DNA of 64,000 nucleotides, from the NCBI GenBank assembly GCA_018389105.1, contig JACATO010000122.1, forward strand, positions 1,883,501 to 1,947,500. Reading direction: 5' to 3'. This stretch comes from Nautilus pompilius (Eukaryota; Mollusca; Cephalopoda; Nautilida; Nautilidae). A program made the position numbers and the translations under genes. Positions within the stretch are counted from its first letter, which is position 1, and the number at the start of each line of letters is the position of its first letter. Below are positions 51,429-62,319 of this stretch, piece after piece. The notes beneath the pieces are model-generated. The model was not told where the DNA came from. It worked only from the letters and a program-made list of their open reading frames with translations, and ran no database searches.

Positions 51429-51869
51429 TTATGGATGTGAACAAAGTAAATATTCATCAGCTTCTCCACTAACATCACCATAAACAACCTGCAACCTGCC
51501 TCACCACCATCTCGATAATCAAAAAATATAAATAAAAAGTAAAAATGATTCTAACCACTTAACGTTTTGTATAAATCAGAGAGACGGGCTTAATGTAAGA
51601 ATTTATACATTTTTAGATTGCTACTGCAAAGATACAGAAAGAGCTCGCTCACTACAACAAAATGCATAACAAAAGGTAAATTTTTGTGTTAGACTCTCAC
51701 CAATTTAATGTCAAATTTTAAAAAGATTATCTGATAATATTCACATTAAATAAAATTAACCATTTCAGAACTTTAAAAAGCATTTCCTGGCTTTAAATTT
51801 GTTATGTAAACCAGTAAACTAATATATACATATATTAGTTGTTGAACATAAAATTTTATTAATAAAGTA

Positions 51870-53151
51870 AGTTCCATTTGCCAACAACATACAAGCACAT
51901 TTATACCATTTTGAAAATAAATCTGGCTTCTGGAGTCGATAAACTGTTGGAAGGCAGTTTCAATTGCTTCTTGGTTAGAGAAGGATCTCATACAGAAGCT
52001 GTCAAGGTGTTTGAAAAGGTGGTAGTCTGTGGGAGAAAGTTCTCCCCCACCCAGCCTATTCACCAGACCTTTGTTTCTCTGAAGAGTCACTTTTGCGGTA
52101 TGAACAAAAGCACTGTTGTGGAAGAGTATTAGGCCTCTTCGATTTACCAATGCCAGTTGTTGAGAGTTTCTGATGAACAACATTCAGGGCCGCATCAAGG
52201 AAATAGTGGGCCTGGGGCAAACAGATATTTTGGCCCCCGATGTGTACTGTATTAATATCTTTTTTAATAAAACTATGGATAAATCATGTTAATTTCATAT
52301 TTAAAATTTATAAAAATCTAACTTACAATATTATTTTCTTTTAAATTATTGATTGATTAAAACAAGATTAAAACAATAAAAATATACCATTATTTGATAA
52401 ATTAAAATAAATAATATTATATTATTCGGGCCCCTCCCAATCGTGGGCCTGAGCAAGTGCCCCATTTGCCCTATGGTTGAAGTGAGCCTGACAACATTTA
52501 ATTCACGACAGTACCTTTCAACTGTGATGGTTTCGGCAGGTTGCAAGAAGTTATAATGGATGACACCATTTGCAATCCACCAGACAGTGACCATGACCTT
52601 CTTTGGGTGGAGGTTGGGTTTTGGAATGTGGTTGGATGCCTCGTCTCTGTCCACCCAATCAATTATTGATAGTTTGCGATTGTTGTAAAGGATCCATTTT
52701 TCATCACACGAAATGATTCTGTCAAGAAATGAGTCGTTTTTCTTTCTTATGACAAGTGAAGAGCAGATCTCCAATTAACGATTTTGTTGTTGTTCATTCA
52801 ACTCATGAGGCGCCCACTTGTCAAGCTTTTTCACCTGGCCGATTGCATCAAGATGCCAGGTAGCAGCTGCAGTGCTTACATCAACCTCTCCAGCAATTTC
52901 TCACTGTTTTCTTTGATCGGCTTCAAATGAGGCTTTCAAATGGTTGTCATCACAGCTGGAAGGACGTCTGCTATGGTCCGTATCTTCGAGGCTCTCATCT
53001 CCTGATCGAAACTTTGCAAACCATCGTTGTACTGTGCGCTCATTTGCTGTGTCCTCTCCCCACGCTTGGTTAATGTTATGAGTTGCGTCGCTCGCTTTGT
53101 GGCCTGGTTTGAACTCGTGAAGCAAAATGGCACAAAAAATTTTCTATCCAT
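51870..53151 (-). pseudogene. cecropia-type mariner transposase, split by a hAT MITE
   Basis: Starts MDRKFF at 53151. After a frameshift: LLHEFKPGHKASDATHNINQ (frame at 52901-53125), RTVQRWFAKFRSGDESLED, then QVKKLDKWAPHELNEQQQN. The frame at 52346-52774 carries SFLDRIISCDEKWILYNNRK (first catalytic Asp kept in CDEKW) and KPNLHPKKVMVTVWW. The reading then stops at LNVV, where the hAT MITE is inserted, and resumes beyond it with ALVNRRGLILFHNSAFVHT and LSPTDYHLFKHLDSF. The second Asp (HDN) is replaced in FHNSAF; the third (PTD) is kept. The family resembles human Hsmar2 and cecropia mariners. Inverted terminal repeats were not found. Confidence 0.85.
52185..52490. mobile_element. 306-bp hAT MITE with perfect 8-bp target duplication
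   Basis: Left end CAGGGCCGCATCAAGG; right end in reverse complement CAGGCTCACTTCAACC, followed by ATAGGGCAAATGGGGCAC. The target duplication ACAACATT is exact at 52177-52184 and 52491-52498. Terminal CAGG and an 8-bp duplication are diagnostic of hAT. The interior is AT-rich and non-coding. It could have been mobilised by a transposase like the one decayed at 38341-40511, but that is inference. Confidence 0.93.
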
Positions 53152-53159
53152 GCTTTACT

Positions 53160-54069
53160 CAGAACCTTGAAACAAATATCTGTTTGATGATTTTTAAAAA
53201 GGTAGGTTTTTTCGATAATGTATTAATGTATTCCAGAGCACAGTATAAAACGATATACAACTTATCTACACACACCTTCACAAGCACGTAAAAGATGAAC
53301 CCCAAATTAACATATAAAAACTGAAAACTTTTATCATCTCACACACAAACACTCTAAAATACAATGTTACATACTTGCTTTGTAAGTTTTGTTTATGGTG
53401 TTTGCATACACTGAGAAGGTAGACAACCCTGGCTGATGAAGAAGTGCAGTACTGCCAGTTAAGAATGGACCAGATATGAATACTATTCAGGTCCTTGCAC
53501 AAACTTTCCTATTATGCAAATGTAATGCTATGTTCAGGGAAAAAAAAAATGATTTAATTCAAAGTGACCAAATGTTTTCACAAATCAGATCATTAATTAA
53601 AAGCATACAACATTCACTTTGTAATTCTTCAACCCATTAATTTAAACTAGCTTCACAAAACTTAAATTAATTTCTTTAGAAACATTAACAATGGTTTAAA
53701 CTTTTACAGGCACCATTTTATAGTAGTATTATTTACATGTATAGGATAAGATTTCAAATACACTTTTTATTTCACCTGCTAATTTATTACATAGGTTCAG
53801 ATTATAAAGAAACGATTTTCTTTAAAATTTAGAGCAAAATATGATTTTAAATCAAAAAAAAGAGAGAAGTGTGATAAATTTTTTAAAGTAGTAAATGTGA
53901 ATTTTAAAAGTTTAAAATAAAGCAAAGATACACCTTAACTCAAGCTGTATTACAATCTTTTAGAAAGAAATATTTTACATTATGAGTTGTTTGTTATTGA
54001 TGAATGCACTTTTTTAAAAAAATTAATTTATACTAAAATATTAAGTTTGAACATAAAAAGCATATATAT
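53160..54069. other. AT-rich spacer
   Basis: May include the terminal part of the neighbouring mariner on its left; otherwise nothing is recognised. Confidence 0.45.
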
Positions 54070-55383
54070 GAGGTCTGTCAAAAAAGTATTCGACCTTAGG
54101 CTGGGAAAAAAAAATTTATGTACTTGCTGGGGTTCAATTGCTAATCCCCTTCTAAGTAGGCCCCTTGTGCCTCCACACACTTATCCCAGCAAACCTTCCA
54201 CTGTTCAAAGCATGTCTGGAATGCTTCTTCCGGAATGGCTCTCAGCTCTGCTGTCACATTCTGCATGATGTTCTCTGGGCTCTCAAAGCGGGAGCCTTTC
54301 AGTGGCATTTTCATTTTTGAGAACAACCAGAAGTCAGAAGGAGCCGTGTCTGGAGAGTAGGGAGCCTGGCGAATGAGCAAAATGCCTTTCTTTACCAAGA
54401 AACCTTGGATCAGCTGCAAAGAATGAGCTGGGGCTTTCTCATGATGCAGCTGCCAGTTTTGTGAGGCCCACAGATCTGGTCTCTTGCACCAAACTGCATC
54501 ACGATGTTGGAGGACTTCCTGATAGTACTCCTTTGTGACTGTTTGTCCTTTTAGTGCGTATTCATGATGCACAACACCTCAGTAGTCTAAGAAAACAATC
54601 AGCATCACCTTGATTTTCCTCCGGACCTTGGCGATGTTGGGTGCTTCCACTGTGATGACTGAGCTTTGGTTTCCGGGTTGTACCCGTACACCCACGTCTC
54701 ATCTCCAGTTATCACGGTATTCTGGAACTCAGGATCCCTGTTGGCAGTATCCAACAGGTCCTGTGCAACCTCAAGACAAAGTTGTTGTTGTTCCTGAGAA
54801 AGCAACTCGGGCACAAATTTCGCTGCCACTCTGCACAAGCCCAAATTCTCCTTCAAAAATTGCATGTGCAGAATCTTTACTGATCCAAACCTTGTCACCA
54901 GTTTTCCGCACTGTCAAATGATGATCCTCCATTATCAAGGTCTGCACTTTCTCAATAACAACTGCATTGCGGCATGTTGACGGACTCCCGGAACGCTGGT
55001 CCCTTCCCCCCACCGGTGTGCAGCCATCTTTGAACCTGTTGTACCATTCTTTAATTTGGGTAACACCCATGGCATGATCACCAAAAGCCTGATGAATTTT
55101 GCGAGTTGTTTCCGCTTGGGTATCTCCAGGCTTTTGGCAAAACTTGATGCAAGATCGTTGCTCCACACGTTCCGTCCTCACGGGCGAAATGAAAATGCGA
55201 CGAGTAAGTAGTACAGCGCCTCACACACTGGCTATCTGACATCGACTGACACATCCAGCAAGCCCGCCAAAAACCACACATGTACATGAAGGCATGCAGC
55301 TCCACTATGCTCCCTTTTGCCTCCCTAACGTCATTACTTCCCTCGGGAAAAAATAAAGTCGGATACTTTTTCGACAGACCTCA
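54070..55383 (-). mobile_element. Full-length mariner with terminal inverted repeats
   Basis: About 1.31 kb. Left end GAGGTCTGTCAAAAAAGTAT, then TCGACCTTA; right end in reverse complement GAGGTCTGTCGAAAAAGTAT, then CCGACTTTA. The repeats match at all but a few positions over about 29 bp. Flanks read TATATAT on both sides, so the TA duplication is present but its exact phase is ambiguous. It encodes a transposase on the minus strand. Confidence 0.93.
54141..55181 (-). pseudogene. mariner transposase, frameshifted
   Basis: Three consecutive minus-strand frames cover nearly the whole protein. 54771-55181 has the DNA-binding part (RSCIKFCQKPGDTQAETTRK, MGVTQIKEWYNRFKDG). 54605-54898 has VAAKFVPELLSQEQQQ and VITGDETWVYGYNPETK, with the first catalytic Asp. 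54141-54572 has HHEYALKGQTVTKEYYQEVL, LHHEKAPAHS and YSPDTAPSDFWLF, ending in QGAYLEGD. The second catalytic residue is Glu in HHEKAPAH, where the family has HHDNAPAH. The third Asp (PSD) is present, 34 residues further on, giving DD34D spacing. Two frameshifts break it. A start upstream near 55240 (MSDSQ-) is also possible. Confidence 0.9.
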
Positions 55384-57390
55384 TATATACAAAGCCTTTG
55401 ATCAGTTTCAATGTTTAATAACTGTTTGACTGCATAAGGTAAAACAAAAAAATAAACTGTATTACATAGCCAGCAGCTGGAGTTGAAAATGTTGGCAAAT
55501 ACAATGATTAAACACTATATCACTGAAGATGGTGGCTCTGTTGAAGTTTAACCTTTAACCAGCAGCATAAAGTCAAAAAATTCCATCACCTTGTGCAGGA
55601 AAAAAATTTTTTCTTCTTTATGAAATGATAGATTAGCATGCAAAATGAAGATAAACATACAAAAAAGGCATAAGAATACAAAAAAAAAAAAAAAATTCAA
55701 ATAACTACAAATGTTTGGCCTGGTGGAGTGCAAAGGAAGGTATAGTATAGGGTGGTGCTGACAAGTCTGGAGCCATCATTCATGACCTTCAGATAAGATG
55801 GGTGGGCCTGGTTTGTTCGTTTGTCTTTATCGAAAATAGGCAAAGTTGGCATAAAACCATCACCACTTGACCATACAAAGGCCAAACATACAAATAGAGG
55901 AAATGCAGCTGGTTGCGACATCCAACACTAGCAACCATCCTCCTCATGGTCACTCTTAGTCTGTCAAACTACCTTTTACTCTATGTCTTCACTTTCCTCA
56001 CAATGATGTGATTGATGGCGAGTATTTCTTCCCAACACAGATTATCCAACATTCTCAAAATTTTCTGCAAGAAGCCAGCAAGCACTTCACATCATGTGAG
56101 GGAGATCAAAGGACATGTGTCATCCATGATGATTAGCAAGTTACTAAGGACTGGGAAATTTTCCCAGTGCCTATGATAATGACCTCGATGTCCACCATTC
56201 AAGAGTTAAAGATTCATTGCTGCATCACTCAACCTTAAGTAAATGGCTCAACACAAATTATTTAAGGTGGAAAAAAATTAATTAACAAATGAAATACTAA
56301 AACCCTCAAAGAATTTATGAACACCCCATATATCTCTAACCTTTTCAGCGCCAATGTTGCTGCATACAGTAGAAAACAATCTAAACAGTAGTCTGGTTCT
56401 ATTTCTGTAATCAAGCTTTTCTTCTGAGGTCAGATAGTTAGCCTCATGCTCAACCCTCCCTACTTATCTAAGATTGGGACAGGAAAATACAATGAGGTAT
56501 AGCAGATGGCTAAATACATCTGTACCAGAAATCCCCTGCTTAGCCCAAAAAAGAAAAAAAAAACCCATGCTGACAGACTTGGACAGAAGCAATTAAACCC
56601 CAAGAGGAACACTATGCAATTGGTCATCATCAGTAGCCATCTAAGTTCACCTTAAGCAATTTCTAACAACTTAAACAGGGTTAAAGTTCTTTTAATATTC
56701 ATTATGCTCTTTAAAAAAAAACTTTTGTGCCAATAAAGATTTTGCAGTTATGTCAAAAACTATAATATGGTCTTTGACAGGTGTGCTGCTTCATTTTAAA
56801 AAAAAAATACTTTGTAGATCATAAGCATCTGCATTTTTAGAGTTAATTAAACTTTTATACTTATTTATTCTTTACAAAAGCTATGTAATTCTCCAACCCA
56901 CAGATCATTTATATCTGTTCTAGGTAGTCATGCTGCTTTGTATTTAAGCCAATAAAAATGTAAATCTGATATGCTTGAGAAGAGAATATGACTCTTAATA
57001 TCTTCCTTATGAATAATTGTTAGTATTTGATTTTTGGTTATTTTGAGATTTTAAACTAAATTAATGACATAAAATGATAAGTATGGATTTTGTTTCTTTT
57101 TAATTTCTCTTTACCGTATCAAATGATGGAATCACTGGCCACATTAGACAGATAAACAGCACAATGCAAAGCATTATGTGATGTTGCTAATAAAAAACAA
57201 ATATAATAAAGTTAGCTTTTCCTGACAAACATTTCAAAGCTAAAATCTATAGAAATAGTGAAATCTGTTCAAAATCACAATAAATGATAATGTCATCCCT
57301 AATGATCAACAAGATATAGATAGCAATGGAAATGCTTTCGCCAGAGAACCAGCCATAAACTGAAACATTCTTTCCTTCTCACGGTTATTA
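55384..57390. other. Spacer with an unassigned less AT-rich block
   Basis: 55690-56240 is clearly less AT-rich than its surroundings and has a 74-codon minus-strand frame (55697-55921) with no family motif I recognise. It may be an unidentified old transposon. The rest is AT-rich. Confidence 0.45.
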
Positions 57391-57407
57391 TTTTATTTGA
57401 AAACAAT

Positions 57408-57870
57408 CTCCCTCTATTGGATATCTAGTGAAGTAATCAATAATGACCATTAAATAAACTTTTGACAGAAACAGTCAACAAAAATCTAATTCTTGTGTCT
57501 ACAATCTGTGTGGCAATTCAGTGCTACGCAGTAACTTTGGCATATTTTACTGTACAGACATTAGACAAGGTATGCAGATTTTACACAACTTTATTTAGCC
57601 TCCTTTTCAATGCTGGAAAATTATACTTCTCAGGTAGTACTTTGGATTTCTTTGCTAATCAGGTGACTTTCATGTGCTGACTAAATTATATTACATTGTA
57701 ATTTTGGGAGTAAAACCAATTTGTTCCCAAGAAGCAGCATATCATTTTCTGTAGGAACAACTGTCAGTTCATTCTTGAGCCTTGAGAATGCTTCCCATAT
57801 TTGTGACATTGCAAATCAGGCTCATTGTTTGTGGTTGAACAAATCTCATTCAGAGTCATGGCTTTTGGCA
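57408..57870 (-). pseudogene. gypsy integrase remnant
   Basis: Minus-strand reading MTLNEICSTTNNEPDLQ near 57850 corresponds to the region just before the integrase zinc domain. FPALKRRLNKVV near 57620 corresponds to the WFPGIDxxVExxV block. YLMVIIDYFTRYPIE near 57455-57410 corresponds to the core xLxVIDxYSRFPxxE, keeping the first catalytic Asp position. The rest of the DDE core is not recognisable. Confidence 0.6.
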
Positions 57871-58056
57871 ATTGCATTATCTGAATTGAATAAATTCCTC
57901 TACAATTTTTAAATATTTAAGCCAAATGATTATATGATGTTAGGGTGTCTTAGTATATTCAACAGCATTAATCTCTTTGGTTTATACTCAATTATTAAGT
58001 TATATGACTAAAGCCTCAGTCTTCAGCGTTTTATTCTTTCAGGCTGCTTAAAGTTT

Positions 58057-59035
58057 GGATTATTGAAAATAATTTCAATTGGTTTATGATCATTGACTAA
58101 AGTAAACTTATTTACAAACAAGTATAAGCAAAAAACCCCTATACTACTGAACACGTCTCATGTTCATTTCATGAATAACATTTTTTTTAGTATCTCTAAT
58201 GGCATATACTAATATCTTTCCATCTTGGATCGATTAGTATATTACCTAATATGATGAGATTTGCGGTGATCAAAAATATTGTATTCTTTGAAATTAAAGT
58301 ATGCCATTAATTTCATTAGGTAGATTGTATCAAAGGCCATAAAATGCTTTTTTTTTTGGTTGACACTAAGTCCATTTTCACCAAGAATACTGTCTCATTA
58401 AAGCACTCAATGACTCTGTCATTGTAAAGTAATTCAGAATGAATCACCAAACAGTTTGTCAACCCAAGGAAACATCTCTCTTGTCACATTTGTAGGTATA
58501 TCAGCATTCTTTATAGCTTTGACCTTTTGGGGGTCAACTGATATACCATCACCACTAAATACGTACCTGCAGAATACCAGTTTTTTTTAATTAAAATTGC
58601 ACTTGTTTAGTATCGCATTTCTCTCTTTGAGACTAGCGAATGTAGCCTTCAGGTGACAGTTAAGTTGGACTCAAAAATGACACTAATATTTCATATACTG
58701 TCGTGCCATTCTTAGGATATACGGAGCGCATTTTGAAAAATTTTGGCTGTTGAACATATACCAAAAATGAGATGTTTATAGCTTCGTGTGTTTAAAATGT
58801 TATGTACTAAGACTTTTTTTTGCCAAATACAGATAACCTGCATTCAGGTTCCAATTTTGATAGGAAAGTTTTGTACCAATTAAAACAGCTATAAGGTCAT
58901 CAGTAGGAAGAATATTTGCATTGCGCATGTTACAATGCTTTATCAGCTAATCTCATGTCATTGTAAATTCTAATTATAACTGGGTTCCTTGGTTTTCTTG
59001 CTACAGAAATCAGTGAAATCCAAGGTATTTCTCAA
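58057..59035 (-). pseudogene. gypsy reverse transcriptase and RNase H remnant
   Basis: In minus-strand order: PWISLISVARKPRNP and RIYNDMRLADKAL near 59030-58940 (family: WVSPIVVVxKxxG, RICVDMRxANKAI); LSKLEPECRL near 58860 (FSKLDLxxGYHQ); GICSTAKIFQNALRIS near 58760 (FGISSAPExFQ); LKATFASLKERNAILNK near 58660; GISVDPQKVKAIKNADIPTN at 58550-58490, a well-preserved RT-end motif; LMAYFNFKE near 58310; and FTLVNDHKPIEIIFNN at 58108-58057 (RNase H). The YxDD catalytic box has been replaced by a stop and NISV near 58700, so it cannot be active. Confidence 0.75.
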
Positions 59036-59769
59036 TTTTCTTATGTCCAATTCTTCTAGCCTCTAAAAAAAAATTATCTGAAATGGTATGCATTGATGTA
59101 GCTGTGCTATTAGAAATATGTATGGATGACTGTTAATCCAAGTACTCTATAATTTTCTTATGCCACAGAATATGCAGTATTTTATACTTTCCCTCTAAAT
59201 AATACTATTAATGCCAGCTATTTCAAAGTCCTACACATGTCATAGCTCAAAAGATTTCAAAAATTTCCTTTCAGAACAAATTTATATGCTATTTTTGTCT
59301 TGTTATCTGTCCCTGTAGTAGCATAAATTTAAGAATTAATAACAGGCAAACATTTCAATCCAGAAGTAAACATTCCTCTATTTATTTTTGTCAACTTACA
59401 TATTGTGTATTAACTAATTCTTAAAAGTCTCTACTCATCAATGGCTTTAATGCTAACTCCATTGTCTACCTGAACGTAACCAAATACTCCAATAATTTGA
59501 ACCATAAATTTTATTGTCTTGATTTTAACGTATTAGTGTTTCATCCAGCCACACACCTAAAACATATCCATCACCAGAGCTACTACCATAATTTTGCTGG
59601 TCATCAAGCTGCTTAAGATGGCTTCTCGTTTTTAATCATAAATAGTTTATTTCTGCAGATTTCAACAAAATTAACTTTTTAAATTGGATGTTTCACCCTT
59701 TGCCATGCATTCCCTTACTTGATGTCAAAGTTCTCCCCTACCATTTCTACACATCCGTTTCACACTTTT

Positions 59770-60839
59770 TTAAGTCAAGATATTTTTCCCGAAAGCACGG
59801 TAAATCTTTGCCAAATTTACCAGGTTGTTTCTGTTTGTTTAAAAGTTCCTCTATCTTCATTTTCTATTTGTCAGACTGTTAAGCACAACCTGTGTTTGAA
59901 CTACATTATAACATCAATTCACATCATGCACAGCATCTGGAGTGCATTGACAAACATCCTTGAATAATTTTCAATTTTATTTCCCTATTTATGCAGATCA
60001 AATTCAGTTTTCTGGGGGGGGGTGGTTATTTGGCCCACTGCTGTAGTCTAGTCATCTCCTGATACATACAAAGTTTTAAAAAATATCATTTACTTCTTTC
60101 AAATGTAAAAGTAAAGTGCATTGGTGTTTATGCTCCTCGATGTCCATTCTCATAAGATTTTAAGGCTGTTTTAGACATTTTATTCCAATGGATACTGAAA
60201 GCATTCTCGTGGACTATGAATGGCCAAACGCTGAGCAGTGTTATAGCCATTTTGTACAAAATTTGGAACCAATAAAAAATTCAAAAGTAATCAATACCTG
60301 ATAATGGGTAAGGTTTCCTAGAAATATTCAACCATAAATACCCATTGTAGACTTCTCTTGCAAGTGCACCAGCAGTATTTCAATGTTGTGTAGATTAGGT
60401 TCTGGCAGAAATACTTATTTTTGCTGTTACAATGACAACATCATGATTTATTCTAGCAACAAGGGGCAACATCTTAACAACTCCGTTGTATTCCACCAAC
60501 TGCAGAAGTAAGGGTTCTGCCTCTGTGCCAGTAAATATTCTTTATTTCTAACAACAGAAAATTGATTATTTAGACACTATTTAGTCTGTCACTTCAGTAA
60601 AGATTTTCACCCTACATTAGAGAAAGTTAAGGCAGTTTATTATATCTTTCCCTGTGAAAATCAGTTATAGAGCTTCAATCATTCCTTAGATTGCTCCAAT
60701 ACAATGCTATATTTCTCCAAAACATGACTTTGCTACATTCACTGCATGAACTGTATCTATTTAAAAATTTTATTTATAAGAAAAAAAATTAAGAGAAGAA
60801 TTATAGTAAATTGAGAGTTTTGTGCCTTGATCCTATATA
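59770..60839. other. Spacer, partly possible gypsy gag remains
   Basis: Minus-strand gag of the gypsy fossil would be expected here but shows no recognisable motif. A G-run lies at 60014-60021. Confidence 0.4.
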
Positions 60840-61033
60840 CAAGATCTGTCCAAAAAGAAACCGAACTTTTAAAACAGCAGGTGCAGCGTGCTCGCGACTG
60901 CAGTGCTGTGTATCAGTGACCTTGACTTTCAGTCTAATAATAGCCGCATTACACCATGTCAGTTAGTCATAAATCTACGTGTTAGAGTGAACATATGTCT
61001 AGTGCACTTGGTGATTTGTCGCAAGTTGAACAA

Positions 61034-61873
61034 TGAAGGATCGTGAAGAGCAACGTGTTTGTGTGAAATTCTGTTTCAAATTTGGAAAAACTTTTACAGT
61101 GACTTTTCTAATGTTTCAACAGATCTACGGGGAAGATTGTTTGAGCCATACACAATGTCATGAGTGGTACTAGCGTTTCGAATTGGGAAGAACATCCACC
61201 GAAGATGATCACAAATCCGGACGACCTTCCATGACAATGGACAATGATCACATTGAGAAAGTGCGTGCTGTGATCCGTGGAAATCGTCACCTGATGGTCC
61301 GTGAAGTTTCCAAAGTAGTAGGCATCTGTTAAAGTTCAGGCCATATGATTTTAAAAGAAAAATTGAACATGCATCACGTAGCCACAAAATTTGTGCCGTG
61401 TCTGCTGACAGATGAACAAAAAGGGAACTGATTCATAGTCAGTCAGGTCTTTGATCATTCGAATGCTGATGAAAGCTTTCTGAAAAGTGTCATAACAGGT
61501 GATGAAATGTGTGTGTACGGCTACAATGTCGAAACATAAAGGCAGTTGTCGCAGTGGGTTGGATCATCGTCAGTGCGACCAAAAAAAAAGCACGTCAAAG
61601 TTGCTCAAATGTGAAGGTGATGTTGGTAGTTTTTTTTGATTGGAAGGGCGTCGTTCATCATGAGTTTGTTCCACGTGGTCAGACGATCAAGAAGGAGTTT
61701 TACTTGGATGTCCTGAGGCAATTGAGAGAGGCAGTGTGGAGGAGGAGGTCTCAGGCATGGAAAAACAAAACCTAGATGACAACGGACCTGCTCACACATC
61801 ACTCCTTATCTGTGACTTTTTGGCAAAGGACGAGATGACTCTAGTCCCACAGCTGCCCTACTCTGTGGATTTG
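61034..61873 (+). pseudogene. mariner transposase, truncated, left arm and spacer
   Basis: ATG at 61034 reads MKDREEQRVCVKFCFKFGKT and continues through the helix-turn-helix region (HIEKVRAVIRGNRHLMVREV) to VGIC followed by TAA near 61328. Further on: LNMHHVATKFVPCLLTDEQK; VITGDEMCVYGYN near 61493 (first Asp kept); VHHEFVPRGQTIKKEFYLDV in the frame at 61509-61775; and LDDNGPAHTSLLICDFLAKD near 61770-61830, which keeps a DN..AH second-site motif. YSVDLL near 61862 is where the third catalytic Asp segment should follow, but the sequence switches to the inverted arm. The C-terminus is therefore missing. Confidence 0.88.
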
Positions 61874-62019
61874 CTTTTCAGAAAGCTTTCATCAGCATTC
61901 GAACGATCAAAGACCTGACTGACTGACTCTTTTTGTTCATCTGTCAGCAGACGTGGCACAAATTTTGCGGCTACATGATGCATGTTCAATTTTTCTTTTA
62001 GAATCATATGGCCTGAACT

Positions 62020-62319
62020 TTAACAGATGCCTACTACTTCGGAAACTTCACGGACCATCAGGCGACGATTTCCACGGATCACAACACACACTTTCTCAAT
62101 GTGATCATTGTCCATTGTCATGGAAGGTCGTCCAGATTTGGGATTGTCTTTGGTGGATGTTCTTCCCAATTTGAAATGCTGGTACCACTCATGACATTGC
62201 GTACGGCTCAAACAATCCTCCCCGTAGACCTGTTGCAGCATTAGAAAAGTCTCCGTAAAAGTTTTTCCAAATTTGAAACAGAATTTCATGCAAACACGTT
62301 GCTCTTCAAGATCCTTCAT
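62020..62319 (-). pseudogene. mariner transposase N-terminal half, inverted right arm
   Basis: Open 99-codon frame starting MKDLEEQRVCMKFCFKFGKT, with DCLSRTQCHEWYQHFKLGRT and the second helix-turn-helix DHIEKVCVVIRGNRRLMVRE. It ends at VGIC and the same TAA stop as the left arm. It is a DNA-binding domain without any catalytic domain. The open frame is intact here, whereas the left copy has an extra stop (TGGTACTAG, at CHEWY*RF). If expressed it could bind the element ends, but there is no evidence of expression. Confidence 0.85.

Larger units (their letters stand above)
50562..51626 (+). mobile_element. Tigger-like element interrupted by a MER2-like element
   Basis: The left part starts after TA with CAGAAATACCCCCAACTTAC, then GTAAATTCGACTTTATGTAAG. 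The right part ends around 51590-51626, with ATGTAAGAATTTATAC reading inwards as a related terminus. The exact right end is uncertain, because no TA was found there. The interior retains a short transposase N-terminus (51354-51428). A MER2-like element sits inside at 50686-51207. Non-autonomous through an internal deletion. Confidence 0.45.
57390..59760 (-). mobile_element. Ty3/gypsy retrotransposon pol fossil
   Basis: Minus-strand ghosts stand in the canonical gypsy order. Gag-type zinc knuckle near 59730-59640 (CG...; VNFVEICRN). Protease near 59480-59400 (VDNGVSIKAIDE, where the family has D-T/S-G, so the active site is altered). RT at 59035-58500. RNase H near 58108-58057 (FTLVNDHKPIEIIFNN). 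Integrase zinc region near 57850-57600 and core near 57455-57408. LTRs were not recognised. Stops and frameshifts occur throughout. It resembles the K02A2.6-like gypsy group. Confidence 0.75.

Noticed and set aside
51878-52132. 84-codon + strand open frame
   Set aside because: Antisense to the C-terminal part of the cecropia-type mariner.
54610-54921. 103-codon + strand open frame
   Set aside because: Antisense to the mariner transposase segment with DETW.
55697-55921. 74-codon minus-strand frame with a hydrophobic start, as a secreted peptide
   Set aside because: The hydrophobic segment is suggestive, but there is no cleavage context, homology or promoter evidence, and the flanks read as decayed repeat.
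61094-61387. 97-codon minus-strand open frame
   Set aside because: It is antisense to the mariner left arm; the same antisense frame appears in the inverted arm at 61953-62174.
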